A stretch of 64,000 nucleotides of DNA, taken from NCBI GenBank assembly GCA_019828545.1, contig JACVRA010000052.1, forward strand, positions 124,001-188,000, written 5' to 3'. Numbering within the stretch: position 1 is the stretch's first letter; each line of letters starts with the position of its first letter. Shown here one piece after another: positions 34,246 through 45,276 of this stretch. The notes beneath the pieces are model-generated. The model searched no databases. It saw only the letters and a program-made list of their open reading frames with translations, and was not told the DNA's origin. A program made the position numbers and the translations under genes. The DNA is from Paracamarosporium sp. OC-R06-R3. Lineage: Eukaryota > Ascomycota > Dothideomycetes > Pleosporales > Didymosphaeriaceae.

Positions 34246-35537
34246 ATGGCACACATCCTTGTCATTGGGCAAGTGGAACGACATCTCATCGTGGTCAGAT
34301 CTACTAACAATGAGCAGCGCTGGGGTTATCGGTCTGCAAACCGCAAACGACCTCCTCGATAAGGGATATAAAGTGACCGTCCTCGCGAAACACTGGCCAG
34401 GAGATGAGAGTATTGAGTACACATCACCGTGGTGAGTATGTCATGCGCATCGGATACTACAAGTCAGTGCTAAATGATGTAGGGCCGGAGCAATATGGCA
34501 TACGCAGGCCTTGCCAGAACAGGTAGAGCTATGTGATTGGCTGACACAGTGCTACAAGCATTGGATGCATATTGTGGAGAGCAATACCGAAGAAGCGGAG
34601 AAGATGGGTATACAGGTACGCGAATCCACTTGGTGACCTGTTTTTCAATCACTCATTGTATATAGTGTGTACCCATAATGAAATACTCGTGGGTAACGCG
34701 TGCCAGACAAACGAGATACTGAGACACTAAAACAAATCTAGGGTTGATGAAGGGAACGATCCTACATCACCTCAGATGTGGTATTCCCAACTTGTAAAGG
34801 ACTTTTCCATCATCCCTGCCTCAGATCTACCGCCAAATGGCCCAAAGAGTGGTGTTTCTTATACGACCGTCGTTATCAATCCAACCAAATATCTCACCTA
34901 CCTACTCAACCGAGCGAAGTCCCTTGGCGCCAAAACAGTCACCGCTTCATTACCTGCTTCAACCTCTTTTCCAGATACTATCTCCACAGCTCTCAGCTAC
35001 CTCGATGGAGAAGCTATCAAACTGGTAATCAATTGCACTGGCCTTGGAGCATCAAAACTCTGCGACGAGAACATGTTTCCTGTTCGCGGACAGACCCTCC
35101 TTGTCCGCATCGAACCACCCCCATCAGAAGCCCGCATATCAGTCTGGGATAGCACACCTGTAACGTATGTCGTCCCGCGACCTCTAACTTCCTTCTCTCC
35201 TGAGCCTTCAAATGCAACCTATTTTATCGGTGGCACCAATGACAATGATAACTGGGACCATGAGCCCACACCCGAGATATCACAAGGTATTCTGGAGAGA
35301 GTGAAGAAGATTATCATAGGTTGGGCAAGCGAGGATACGAAAATTGAGGTCTTGAGGGAGCAGGTTGGTCTGAGACCGGGGAGGAAGGGTGGACCGAGGA
35401 TAGAGATCGAAGAGGTAGATATGGGGGAAAGGAAGATGAAAGTTGTACATCAGTATGGGCATGGGGGCGCGGGGTTTCAGATCTCGATTGGTACTGTGAG
35501 GAAAGCTTTGGGTCTTGTGGAGAAAGCTTTGGGGTGA
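34246..35537 (+). CDS. D-amino-acid oxidase family flavoenzyme
   Basis: Exons 34246-34267 plus one base (to 34268), 34318-34431, 34483-34615, 34666-34688 and 34742-35537 give 362 residues. Family members use FAD to deaminate D-amino acids to keto acids, ammonia and H2O2. The Rossmann motif VIGAGVIGLQTA (residues 6-17) is built across the first splice. SPWAGAIW (44-51) arises across the second splice. The FAD/substrate signatures VGLRPGRKGGPRIE and HQYGHGGAGFQISIGTV are near the C-terminus. The first intron (34269-34317) uses a GC donor (GGGCAAGT), a known minor class; no GT donor there restores the motif. The protein ends in KALG rather than an SKL-type signal, so peroxisomal import through PTS1 is not evident, unlike many fungal homologues. 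An amino-acid permease gene lies just upstream on the same strand. D-aspartate oxidase specificity is possible. Confidence 0.88.
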
Positions 35538-36213
35538 GACGGGGAGTTTTCACGTGCATGCTAAGCCGTATATCTTTGTAAGCTTGATGGGCGTGTGAAA
35601 TGGTAAAGAGTTGTGAAGCGCAGGGCTAAGGGCATGCTGTACTTCCTTGATAGTATAACTACAGCATGAGACTAGTGCTTCGTGATTAGAGATTCAATTT
35701 TCAAAGTGCTAGTTTACTAGTCATATAACCTTGTGAGTGACAGACTGCTAAGCTGTGCAACTAATTTGTGTTTAAAACCAACGAATGCATTTAAGAACAT
35801 CGGTATGTAACTCTTCAAGCAGATGCAGATCCAATATCAAGTGAAACTTATGTGCCATTCGCGAACAGTACGGAATTCACATTCAACGTCAAAGCAGAGA
35901 AGCGGCCGTCAAGTGAATATTACTTCGTACTACGAAATGAATTCCAATCGCTCAGAACCGTAGGCGCCGCGCAAATTCTTGCCTGTGTTAATTAGCAACC
36001 AAGCCTCATGGAGCATCAACATCATCTCTTTCACTTTACTTTCACCACGGTCCTTTTCTTTCACTTCCACCCAGAGCGTCCCTATATTACGGCGCTCTTT
36101 CTTGCCCAGAAACCAAACTCCATTACTACACAAACGCTAAACAAATGCACATCGCACCACACCACACCACCTACAACCGCTTGATCACATTGAAGAAAGA
36201 CCTATCCCACAAG
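35538..36213. other. Intergenic region
   Basis: About 680 bp with no gene recognised. It contains the oxidase 3' UTR and the promoter of the next small gene. Confidence 0.5.
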
Positions 36214-36859
36214 ATGAGCGCTTTCACTCGTACCTCGCAGTCTGTGTCCTGCGCCAATGTAAGATCCGAGCCATCTCTTTCTCCCAGGCAGATCTACAAA
36301 ATCTACTACGACAGAGTCCCGAACAGCGACGGTATCGGATACGCCAAGGTCTCAATCGGTGAAGGTATCGGATTCACCAACGATCCAAAGCTGGTGAAGC
36401 TCGTCGAAGGATTCAGAGGTCATGAACGTTTGCACGACAACCTCTGGAAGATTACCAATTGTGGAGTGGGGCCGAATCTTGAGGATAATGCTAAGAATAA
36501 GGATGATGGACCGGTGGAGTTGAAGAATGGCAATTGGGCTACTTTTCATGGTAGGTCGCATAATATGCCGAGTACAAGCAGAGACGCTAATGGAAGCTTA
36601 GCGTACGTTAACCTACAGTATAAGATTGATATCTTATCATAGCAGACGAAAGACCTCTTCCGTGCTTCATTAGGACATGGACAAGGTACCTGTTCCCGCT
36701 CTGATGATTTAGACTAATACGTGTCCGTGGCCTAGGTATAACGCCATCATGGCGACGCGCGATTGGCTTGCGGAACAGGAGAAGTTGGCTGAGCAGCTGA
36801 TTATGGTCCAAAAGCGGAAGCAGCACAAGTACGAAAAGCAGAATGAAGAAGGTGCATGA
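36214..36859 (+). CDS. Orphan small protein, unknown function
   Basis: Exons 36214-36602 and 36736-36859 give 170 residues; an in-frame ATG at 36145 would give 193. I recognise no family. The splice (GTACGT donor, CCTAG acceptor) joins NGSLA to YNAIMATRDWLAEQEKLAEQ and a basic tail rich in Lys and Gln. Without the intron the frame ends in low-quality sequence. Residues 25-70 look like a folded domain (QIYKIYYDRVPNSDGIGYA). There is no signal peptide or membrane segment, so the product is probably cytosolic or nuclear. The C-terminal 35 residues would form a charged helix. Confidence 0.55.
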
Positions 36860-37545
36860 CAAGGGTGCGACACCAGAGCAAGCATGTCATGACTCGAGTG
36901 GCTTCAGATGTTAGAAAGGAGGGCAACATCGAGTCGAGGCTCACTGCCGAGTTTGACCGATGGAAGCTTCATATTTTGCTTAGGAGTGGCACCAGATCTG
37001 CCGGAATGGTCATTGCCATTACGGTCCGAGTGATAGCGAAAAAGAATCCATGTTTGGTAGGGAAAACTTGGTTTTGAAATCATTTAAGGAAAGATTTTGT
37101 GATTAGTCGCGATTGACCGTGTCGTATTAGCACGCCACCCCACCCCATCAATACCACAACTACAAAATCCGCCGCGGCAATGGACAATCGCAAGCCTCGC
37201 TGCGTCTTGGCTTAAAGGTCGTTCGTCAATGGCTTAGATCTCGATGCGGGCCGTTCCTAGTGATGGCCGACCTCGTGGCCGACGTCAGTACGAACGCATT
37301 GCGTAACTGGGGCGAACCGAGGTACTTTCCTGTTGACTTCATCGCCCTACAATTTTTTTAAGTGCCTGCTTGCTTCGAAATCAAAAGGCGGACGAAACGC
37401 GGAGTAACGACCCACACTGTAAATAACTCGTTTGTATATCAGGTTATACCATTTCCTCTTTTTAGACATCTTTCGAATCTACTATCTCTAATCCACTCAT
37501 TTTCTTAACTATACCCAAGTCTATCTCTGTACCACAGCTACCACA
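36860..37545. other. Intergenic region and promoter of the MDR oxidoreductase
   Basis: About 690 bp. No gene recognised. The last 150 bp are pyrimidine-rich, as in a fungal core promoter. Confidence 0.5.
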
Positions 37546-38613
37546 ATGGCACCTCTCCCAAAACAAACCCGCCAATGGATCGTTAGCAATCCGCCCAAGA
37601 CAAATGTCACGCTGGGCGGCGACAATGCAACCTTCAAGCTCCAAACCGCTGATATTCCCCCGGTAAATGACGGCCAGGTCCTCATCAAGCTCAAATACCT
37701 TTCAAACGACCCCGCACAGAGAGGCTGGATACAAGCTGATATCGATGCCGAGCGCCTCTACGTACCTCCGGTCCGTCAGGGCGAGGTCATGCGTTCCATC
37801 GGCATCGGCGAGATCGTGCAGTCGAAGGCGGAGAACCTGAAGGAAGGCCAGCTTGTTTCGTGCTACCCCGGTTGGTCAGAGTACAAGGTCTCGGATGCGA
37901 AAGAATGCACACCGATACAAGAAGACAAGGAGGCGGGTATCAAGGCTACTCACTACATCGGCGCTCTAGGCGGACCTGGACTCACAGCTTACTATGGATT
38001 GGTCGACGTTGCAGGAACCACGAAAGAGGACACGGTCGTGGTGAGCGGTGCTGCCGGTTCCACTGGCAGCATGGTTGTGCAGATCGCAAAGCATGTACTT
38101 GGCTGCAAGAAAGTCATTGGTATTGCCGGCGGCGAGAAGAAGTGCAAGTGGGTGGAAAGCCTAGGCGCCGATGTGTGCGTCGATTACAAGGCGGCCGATT
38201 TCCAGGAGCAGCTACAGAAGGCCACCGAAGGCTACGTCGAAGTTTATTTCGACAATGTCGGTGGCCCCATTCTCGATTCGATGCTCAAGCGTATCAAGCG
38301 GTACGGACGCGTTGCGCTTTGCGGCTCCATCGCCACCTACAACGACCCCGAATCAACTCGCTTGACGAACTGGTTCGAGGTCATTGCGAACCGGATCGAG
38401 CTCAAGGGATTTATCATATTCGATGCTTTTATTAAGGGCAAGGGTCAGGAGATCACGGAAGCCATCCGTAATGCGGCGAAGGAGAAGAAGATTCCAATGG
38501 ATAAGCAGGAAGAGACGATTGTCTCCGCGAAGTTTGAAGATATACCCCAGACCTGGATGATGCTATTTGAAGGCGGCAACCAAGGAAAACTGGTCACTGA
38601 ATTGAAGGCATGA
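37546..38613 (+). CDS. NADP-dependent medium-chain oxidoreductase (leukotriene B4 dehydrogenase / CurA-like, zinc-free MDR)
   Basis: This intronless gene encodes 355 residues, the family length. Enzymes of this group reduce the alpha,beta double bond of enones and enals (prostaglandin reductase, curcumin reductase, plant alkenal reductase), using NADPH in the cytosol. The N-terminal segment KQTRQWIVSNPP and the YLSNDPAQRGWI motif are typical. The nucleotide-binding fold shows VVSGAAGSTGSMVVQIAK (AxxGxxG type) and the downstream VGGPILDSMLKRIKRYGRVALCGSI. The zinc ligands of alcohol dehydrogenases are absent, as expected. A likely role is detoxifying reactive carbonyls or lignin-derived aldehydes. 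The next gene downstream, on the same strand, is a xylose reductase, but there is no evidence that the two are co-regulated. Confidence 0.9.
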   Translation: MAPLPKQTRQWIVSNPPKTNVTLGGDNATFKLQTADIPPVNDGQVLIKLKYLSNDPAQRGWIQADIDAERLYVPPVRQGEVMRSIGIGEIVQSKAENLKEGQLVSCYPGWSEYKVSDAKECTPIQEDKEAGIKATHYIGALGGPGLTAYYGLVDVAGTTKEDTVVVSGAAGSTGSMVVQIAKHVLGCKKVIGIAGGEKKCKWVESLGADVCVDYKAADFQEQLQKATEGYVEVYFDNVGGPILDSMLKRIKRYGRVALCGSIATYNDPESTRLTNWFEVIANRIELKGFIIFDAFIKGKGQEITEAIRNAAKEKKIPMDKQEETIVSAKFEDIPQTWMMLFEGGNQGKLVTELKA

Positions 38614-39922
38614 ACGGTTGTATCGAACAGAAAGGAGACCAGTAATACTCAATGAGAGAGGCTAAAGTCCTGTGAGCCATGAACTTATTTCAGACCAATG
38701 TGTTGTTGATTTCGTGCTGGCATTCTCTTCAACTCACATCAAAAACCCGTCCGAAACGATTGCCAAACTGTGCACACTGCGGGCATGACGTATGCTTCCC
38801 CTCGCGCCCAGCCATTGTATTCCTTCAGTGGTTGCTCTTCCAATATGTAAGTAATGTGATAAAAGCTGCAATATGATCGACTTGATATCTTAGCACGCCT
38901 TTTATGCATCCGAGATACACCACGTGCAATGCCATCAGGCATCGTGACCACTTCCCACGCTGACAACTTCGGTACTCAATTAAACCGATAAGGTGGTTGA
39001 GAAGGATCAGATCGAATTGTAAATGAAGACTAGACAAAGTCTCTTGACTTTCGGTACACGTAGCCGCACAATCCTCAAGTGATGTTCCCGTACGTTACGA
39101 TTTGGCTTCGCGGCGTACTAAGCTACCCCTCCCCCACGTTCCGATCCCAGCACCTGCTGAGGCCTCACAGACGCATCTCTGGCAGCATCTTCTGTGCTTC
39201 CACCATAAGCACTGCAAGACGCAATTTTTCGCATTCGATTTATCCGGTGCCTTAAGTCCTTCTTTTACCCGCTTGGCGAGGGACTATCGAGGGGCACGCG
39301 CGGCGATACCGCGCCAGAACCCCACCATGCCCCTCCATCACCGTACCAACCACCGTCAATTCAACCATCCCACGTCCATGCGGCGGCTCGCAAATGCTAG
39401 ACTATGTAGCAGAGTTTGCCGTCCAGGGACCGATTGCAGGGTCCATGCTCCATGGCTATCATCCAGGGACTCGCATGCAGGTGCTATCTGAGCCTCTTCA
39501 CCGCGTCGAATCGTCACGGGGCGTATGTAGGATGCTCGTATAACCCCCTCATACGCGCTCAGCTTATGTGAAATGCAAGACCGCGCTTGAAGCTTGGTTG
39601 CCTCAACCCGGACTCTTGGTAAGACGTGAACGAGGGACAGTGGCAGAATGCGAACCCGCGGCGTCACTGGTCCGCCGTTGTAGCCAATGCACCGGTCACA
39701 GATGCAGGGTCGTCTATCTCGTGGGCCTCGCGCGTTACGCGAAGACGCGGTTATACGCACGACCTGCCGTCGGGTCCTCAGGTCCAGGGAACCTTGGTCT
39801 GGCACCGGGCGTATATAAGATAGAGCCGTGGCGGCTTCTGTTCGCTCTGTTAAGCTCTCATCTTCTTGCTGTGTCGTTTCGACTTGTACTTTGTAAACAT
39901 CTTTATTCGACATATTTTTACC
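38614..39922. other. Intergenic region and promoter of the xylose reductase
   Basis: About 1.3 kb without a supportable gene. A long minus-strand frame from about 39356 to 40279 overlaps the reductase start and is a shadow. The promoter side contains C-rich runs (CCCCTCCCCCAC near 39125) that could be carbon-repressor sites, which is inference only, and a TATA box at 39812. Confidence 0.5.
39812..39818 (+). promoter_or_regulatory. TATA box of the xylose reductase gene
   Basis: TATATAA lies 111 bp upstream of the ATG at 39923, in an otherwise GC-richer region. A strong TATA box is typical of highly inducible metabolic genes. Confidence 0.55.
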
Positions 39923-41186
39923 ATGGCTATTCCTAGTATCGAGCTCAACGATGGCAACAAGATGCCCCAAGTCGGCTTCGGGCTGTGGAAGGTAGACAAC
40001 AAGACTTGTGCCGATCAGGTGTACGAGGCCATCAAAGTCGGATACAGGCTGTTCGACGGTGCTTGCGGTATGTGAACCATCTACTTTTTGTAGGAAACAC
40101 TTGACGTAGTCTCGAATGAGAGAATCGAGCGGAGAAGGAACATAGGCCAACAAGGATTCGGTGCCTGTATATCCGTAGGCGATTGTATGGAGATGAAGTC
40201 GGATTGCTCCGCCGAACATCCGGTGGTAGCTGGAATCCCTGCATTTCCTTACTCTTTCGGTCTCCTCTCTTACCTCCAATGACCATCCACTAACATGGTA
40301 CTCACCAGACTACGGCAACGAGGTCGAATCCGGCCAAGGCATCGCCCGCGCCATCAAAGAGGGCCTCGTAAAACGCGAAGACCTCTTCATCACGTCCAAG
40401 CTCTGGAACTCGTTCCACGACGCCGAACAAGTGGAGCCCATCACGCGGAAGCAGCTCGCCGACTGGGGCATCGACTACTTCGACCTGTACCTGATCCACT
40501 TCCCCGTGGCCATCAAATACGTAGCGCCCGAAGTGCGGTACCCGCCGGGGTGGTTCGTCGACGATGCAGGCACCCAGATCGAGCACAGCAAGGCCAGTCT
40601 GGAGAGCACGTGGAAGGCCATCGAGCAGCTGAAGAAGAAGGGGCTGGCTAAGAGCGTGGGGATTAGTAATTACACGGGTGCACTGCTGTTGGATCTCTTC
40701 ACGTATGCCGAGATTACGCCCGCGGTGCTGCAGATTGAACACCACCCCTACTTCACGCAGGAGAACCTTGTGAAGTTGGCCAAGGAGCGTGGCATTGCTA
40801 TCACGGCATACTCGTCGTTTGGACCTTCGTCGTTCATCGAGTGCGATATGAAGGTTGCGGCGGACACGCAGCAGCTGCTGTCGCATAGCCTCATCACCGG
40901 CATTGCGGAGAAGCATGGAAAGACTCCGGCACAGGTCCTGCTGAGGTGGGCTACACAGCGTGGTCTGGCCGTTATCCCCAAGAGCAATGACCCGAAGAGG
41001 TTGGCGCAGAATTTGGATGTTGTAGGCTTTGACTTGGGCGACGATGAGATCCAGAAGATCTCGGACTTGAACATTAACCTCAAGTTCAATGTACCGACAA
41101 ACGTAGGTTTTGATTGTTGTTTTGTCTCTGTTGTGATAGCTGCTAACAGCTCGCAGTATGGTATCCCTTGCTACGTATTCGCGTGA
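39923..41186 (+). CDS. NAD(P)H-dependent D-xylose reductase (aldo-keto reductase family 2)
   Basis: Exons 39923-40067, 40309-41102 and 41157-41186 give 322 residues, the exact size of fungal xylose reductases. The enzyme reduces D-xylose to xylitol, the first step of fungal pentose catabolism, in the cytosol. The catalytic tetrad is visible as Asp45, Tyr50, Lys79 and His112 (in LIHFP). [16 protein letters not shown] and the coenzyme motif IPKSN are present; IPKSN is the family's phosphate-binding signature. Tyr50 is reached only by splicing at 40067/40309. The first intron is long (241 nt), and a 9-codon last exon (YGIPCYVFA) supplies the conserved C-terminus. It is probably induced by xylose and repressed by glucose. 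Other AKRs (glycerol or arabinose reductases) are possible, but the overall pattern favours xylose reductase. Confidence 0.92.
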
Positions 41187-41779
41187 GCGTGAGCCGCTAG
41201 TTTTGCGAGCGGGTTTAGGCTTGAAGTATTGAGGATTGGCGTAGCAAGCTGTAGCATGGTACAACCTACATAATGCATAACGACTACCGTTCTTGTGGAT
41301 TTGCACTTGACCTTTTTTGCCCTGTTAGTGTCGCCTGATTACAGTTCCGGATTTAAGATCTCGGAAACTTCTCGCTCGTGTTGGACTATTGGCATACTGA
41401 ACACTCTAAGCCTCGTTCAATGATCCTAGACTTAACAGGGCGAACGACATCGAATTCGGGATTGAAGATTGGAGGCAATAAGCGAGAAGATCGCACAATA
41501 GAGATTGGCTTGCCAAAGAGTATCATACCTCGTATTTGCTTCTTTCAGCTGTGGCTGCACTAAGCTCTGTCTAGATACACACCTCATGCGACTCAAGCCG
41601 CGCCCTGCCCAGACCCCGTTCTATACATGCAGCTGAGAAGATAGCCGCCGGACTTTGTAACGCAGACTGCAACCCAAAGTATTTGAGAATGGTGGGCCCG
41701 TGTACATCTTCTGTCGTTGATCGTTCAAAGCGCATGCTCAATCGGGAAGAAAGCGCATTGCTACGCATACACCGTAATT
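41187..41779. other. Intergenic region
   Basis: About 590 bp. No gene or motif recognised. An in-frame ATG at 41717 precedes the next gene, but the ATG at 41780 gives a better signal sequence. Confidence 0.45.
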
Positions 41780-43603
41780 ATGGTACTTACGATCCAGCTT
41801 AGTCTCTTCGTGTTGCTCTCGCAGGCGATGGCAACACTCGCAGCACCCCTCGACGAAAAGGAAAGGACGCAGAATTTCACCGTCACCCTTCCTGAAGGCA
41901 CCACCTTCTATAACTCAGAGATTATCTGCACGCCCGCCAAATGGAAAGATATCGCCATCTTCTTCCTCGTAAACTATGTCACGCATGCCCTTACGACCGT
42001 TGTCCTTCCCGGCGAAGGGTGGGAATCGTATTTGACGAACGCTCTCGCATCCCTCATGTTCCCCGGTTTCGGCGCCTATCGTGGCCTCCGGGCTATCTTT
42101 GTGGGCTGGGCGACGGTGCGCAAGCGGTTTAGGGCGGAGCCGTGGGAACAAGGCGAGACGAAGTATATGCATAAGCACAAGGCAAGAAGGGCACGAGATT
42201 TGCAGAAGGCGAGGAGAGCAGGGGCGCTATGCATGATTGTGAGGTCTAAAGACTGGGAGCCGAGAGGTGGCGATGTGATCGAGAAGAACGTAATGCTAAT
42301 GCAGGGTTCGGCGAGGAAGATTTTCCTTGACGGGAAGAATAAGAAAGGAGCAGTGGTTACGGAACAAGAAATGGACGACGATCAAGCCCTTCTGCGGGAT
42401 TCGAACATCGAGATGAGGACCATGTCAGGGAGCTCAGGTGCTCCTGGGGTCTATCTGCATACGTATGCCACGCCGTGGACGTACTGCAGGAAGCTTTGCC
42501 CAGATTCTGTTGGATCTCGGACGATTCGATGTGCCCCGGCAGAGCTTGCACCCGGTTACTCTATCATCATGGTTCCTGCTTGTACGCCTGTTCGGAATCT
42601 CATCGATGATGCAGCGGTTGACCGGATCAACTCCAACTACGATATAATGAGGGGACTGGTGGCACTCGTGCAGGCGCTTCTTGCTATTCAGACGCTCTAT
42701 CAGACACGCGGTGATCAGTTGGACCGGTTTGGATACGCTGCTTTCGGGCTGACCGTCGCACCGTATGCAGTCATGAGCTTAGTCAATCTTCTTGGTTCGC
42801 TCGCCCGACCCGACTACGATGCGGTGTATATGGTCGGCTCGCCCATCATGGTCGAGGAACGAAGACGAAAAGGGTTAGATGGATACTATGACGGAGTGGT
42901 TGGCGAGGTCTTTGAAGCAGACACCGATAGCAACGAGTCGTTTGCGGACAATAGAGTCGAAGAGGGAACGCAGTTCGTCAAAAGCCCCGTGAGATTCGTC
43001 ACGGTGGAAAAGGAGTTGTACGCCAAATTTGCGAACTGGGGAGTCGCCACGTCTCCGTACTATCAGGGATCCGACGAGACGCTGGTTAAAGTGATGACAG
43101 GCGCGACATCAGACTCTGCAACACCCAGCAGGTCGTTGTTCGTTCCCAATGCGTCACCTTTCTCCTACAATCGCGCGAAGAAGGGCCTGATCCATGATCC
43201 GCTACCATCCCCACTTGTTCTCGATATCGTGAAGTGGCCTGGCAAACTCCTTCCCCGTAGCACACGCTATATCAAGCGCAGTCGCTATTTCGCTTTGGCT
43301 CTTTCACTCAGTCCGATCATCATTATCTTTGTGCTTTCGAAGTTCAAGTCAGGCAACAGCACGATTTTTCAGCAGGCCATAACCATGCTTTGGTTGGCGT
43401 GGGGCAGCGCCATCGGGTTCCTCGTGGCCAAGTACGAGAAAAAGGATACGATAGGTGAGAAGGTCGACGGTGTGACCAGAGTGCGCAGTGTGTTGGTGAA
43501 GGCGGTTTTCTTCCTGGTACTGGGCTGGCCTGCGGTTACGGGATGGTGGGTTGTAGCGGAGATGCTGCTGGACTATGGGAAGTGCGTCAAGTTGCCTGGA
43601 TAG
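41780..43603 (+). CDS. Orphan polytopic membrane protein, unknown function
   Basis: This intronless gene encodes 607 residues from the ATG at 41780, or 628 from 41717. Family not recognised. The N-terminus (MVLTIQLSLFVLLSQAMATLA) is a signal peptide or anchor, followed by a short ectodomain with an N-x-T site. Hydrophobic segments follow: IAIFFLVNYVTHALTTVVL, a weaker one around SLMFPGFGAYRGLRAIFVGW, GLVALVQALLAIQTLY, YAAFGLTVAPYAVMSLVNLL, YFALALSLSPIIIIFVLS, AITMLWLAWGSAIGFLVA and AVFFLVLGWPAVTGWWVV. Between the second and third lies a basic cytosolic loop with an HKARRARDLQKARRAG stretch. A loop of about 150 residues near the middle is acidic. The layout resembles uncharacterised Pezizomycotina membrane proteins. 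A transport or signalling role cannot be assigned. Confidence 0.75.
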   Translation: MVLTIQLSLFVLLSQAMATLAAPLDEKERTQNFTVTLPEGTTFYNSEIICTPAKWKDIAIFFLVNYVTHALTTVVLPGEGWESYLTNALASLMFPGFGAYRGLRAIFVGWATVRKRFRAEPWEQGETKYMHKHKARRARDLQKARRAGALCMIVRSKDWEPRGGDVIEKNVMLMQGSARKIFLDGKNKKGAVVTEQEMDDDQALLRDSNIEMRTMSGSSGAPGVYLHTYATPWTYCRKLCPDSVGSRTIRCAPAELAPGYSIIMVPACTPVRNLIDDAAVDRINSNYDIMRGLVALVQALLAIQTLYQTRGDQLDRFGYAAFGLTVAPYAVMSLVNLLGSLARPDYDAVYMVGSPIMVEERRRKGLDGYYDGVVGEVFEADTDSNESFADNRVEEGTQFVKSPVRFVTVEKELYAKFANWGVATSPYYQGSDETLVKVMTGATSDSATPSRSLFVPNASPFSYNRAKKGLIHDPLPSPLVLDIVKWPGKLLPRSTRYIKRSRYFALALSLSPIIIIFVLSKFKSGNSTIFQQAITMLWLAWGSAIGFLVAKYEKKDTIGEKVDGVTRVRSVLVKAVFFLVLGWPAVTGWWVVAEMLLDYGKCVKLPG

Positions 43604-44410
43604 ACAGAACAGCAACATGTCACGTGGGCGCGGACGCGTCTACGTCACGAGATATCGAGCGGCACGCGCCCACTCGCGTGCCGATCTCCCGCCTGGCGCC
43701 AATCAATGCCATGCAGCCCCTCGCTCCAACATCGCCGATTCGCCCGGAGCGTTCTTCAGCTGGCTGCCTTTGTCTGCTCGGGATCCAGGGCAGTGAAATG
43801 CAGAGCCTCCGACTAAGCCCGGGGGGCGTCCAAAGCGACGTTGTGCTTGCAATGTGTCGAAGAAGGATTTCGGCCGAGGTGGACCAGTGAGGTCAATGAC
43901 TAATTGATGATCTGACGATAATGGCGGTGACCTGCTCGCCGCCAGGTTTGTAATCGTCTGGTAAAGACGACAAGGTTCGGGTCCAAAATCCAACAGCGTG
44001 CATGCGCGCTGGTCTGAGCTTGCCCTGCTTTTGCAAGGTCTTATGCTGGTGAGCCCTTGCGCAACCCCGCCCTTTCCCGCCTGCGCCGCCGATAAATACA
44101 AACTCCCATCCCGTTCGCAATTCTATCCTGCCATCCTCTGCTCAGACCTCGCCCGGAGCTCAAGGTCACGTCTGCGACGTGCCTGCTTTGTTTTGCGCAA
44201 TCTGTGTCGGACTGGTATTATCGCGGTTTGGAATCTACATGACGTAGCGTGTACAAAAGCTACACTCCAGGGATACGCCGGACGGAAAGCCCGGATAGCT
44301 TAAACGCGCACGAACAGAGCTTTCAAACCTCGTCGCAAGACATACAAAACCTTCGGAAACTCTCTCCAGCTCGTCAGACAAAGTCCGCGTGTTCCGCACC
44401 GTACCTGACT
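43604..44410. other. Intergenic region
   Basis: About 800 bp without a recognised gene. Overlapping frames on both strands at 43540-44100 lack coding character. Confidence 0.45.
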
Positions 44411-45214
44411 ATGAGTTTCCTTGATGTTCCGCAGGGCCGGTAAGTCGTCCTCCCGCAGATCGTTGGTTCGCGACACAAGCTCAACACCAAGACACGTCGA
44501 AAAGCTTGGTACATGTTTCCGACATGAGTGTGACACTGGCTGACGACGGACAGTGCCCTCGCAATTATACTGCCGTCTGTGACGCTCATGGCGCATGCTG
44601 CCACCTTTTTCGTGCTCGAGGCCGTGTTCGCCGACACTTGGGGTTCTTCATGGGTAGCAACGTATGACCTGGTAGCTGGTGTTGCGAGCGTCATTGGGTT
44701 GTTGGGTGCAGTCCAGGTAAGTTGCTCTGCATACAGCCCCGCGCGTCGTGTGGTGCACCACTGCATGCATGCATGGCATAAACAGAGACTGAGGACGAGG
44801 TCGCTAACTTTGAAGCAGAGACAGCGAATTCTCATTGCGACATATCTCCTTGTCCACACTATCACGCTGTCGCTGATCAGTACCGTTCTGCTGGTCAATG
44901 TTCTCCCATCCGTATTCACCTCGAACATCCCGTTCTCGTCACAATTGAGATACGACGACAACTTCGTGAGAAGCATGTGTCAAGAACTGGACACTGGGTT
45001 CGGGTGGGACGAACAATGGCTTAACGACTGTGCGTCCAGTTTCACCACCCTCACCAGAGGTGCAATGTGGGCTGGCGTGGTAATGATGGCTGCGCAATGG
45101 CTGGTTCTCATCAGCCTCGGGCGTTGGTTACGGGAAAAACCGACCAGTGCATACAACAATGACGACTTGGAGAAGAGACAAAATTTAGACATTACTCAAG
45201 AGTACAAGGAGTGA
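44411..45214 (+). CDS. Small four-helix membrane protein, unknown function
   Basis: Exons 44411-44439, 44554-44716 and 44819-45214 give 195 residues. Four predicted membrane helices are visible: LAIILPSVTLMAHAATFFVLEAVF, VAGVASVIGLLGAVQ, ILIATYLLVHTITLSLISTVLL and MWAGVVMMAAQWLVLISLGRW. Between helices 3 and 4 is an ectodomain of about 55 residues with two cysteines. The C-terminal tail is charged. The topology resembles fungal tetraspan proteins of the MARVEL or tetraspanin type, but no diagnostic motif is seen. The splice junctions keep phase and the first exon encodes only nine complete codons. The gene converges on the F-box gene with 62 bp between stop codons. Confidence 0.65.
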
Positions 45215-45276
45215 AAAGGCAATTAAGAATTTCAAAAGAGCAATAAGCAAATGCACCAGTACGTGATGATGGACAC

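Noticed and set aside
39356..40279. 307-codon minus-strand frame
   Set aside because: Overlaps the xylose reductase start and promoter and has no domain or splice support.
40302..41306. 334-codon minus-strand frame
   Set aside because: Antisense shadow of the xylose reductase coding exon.
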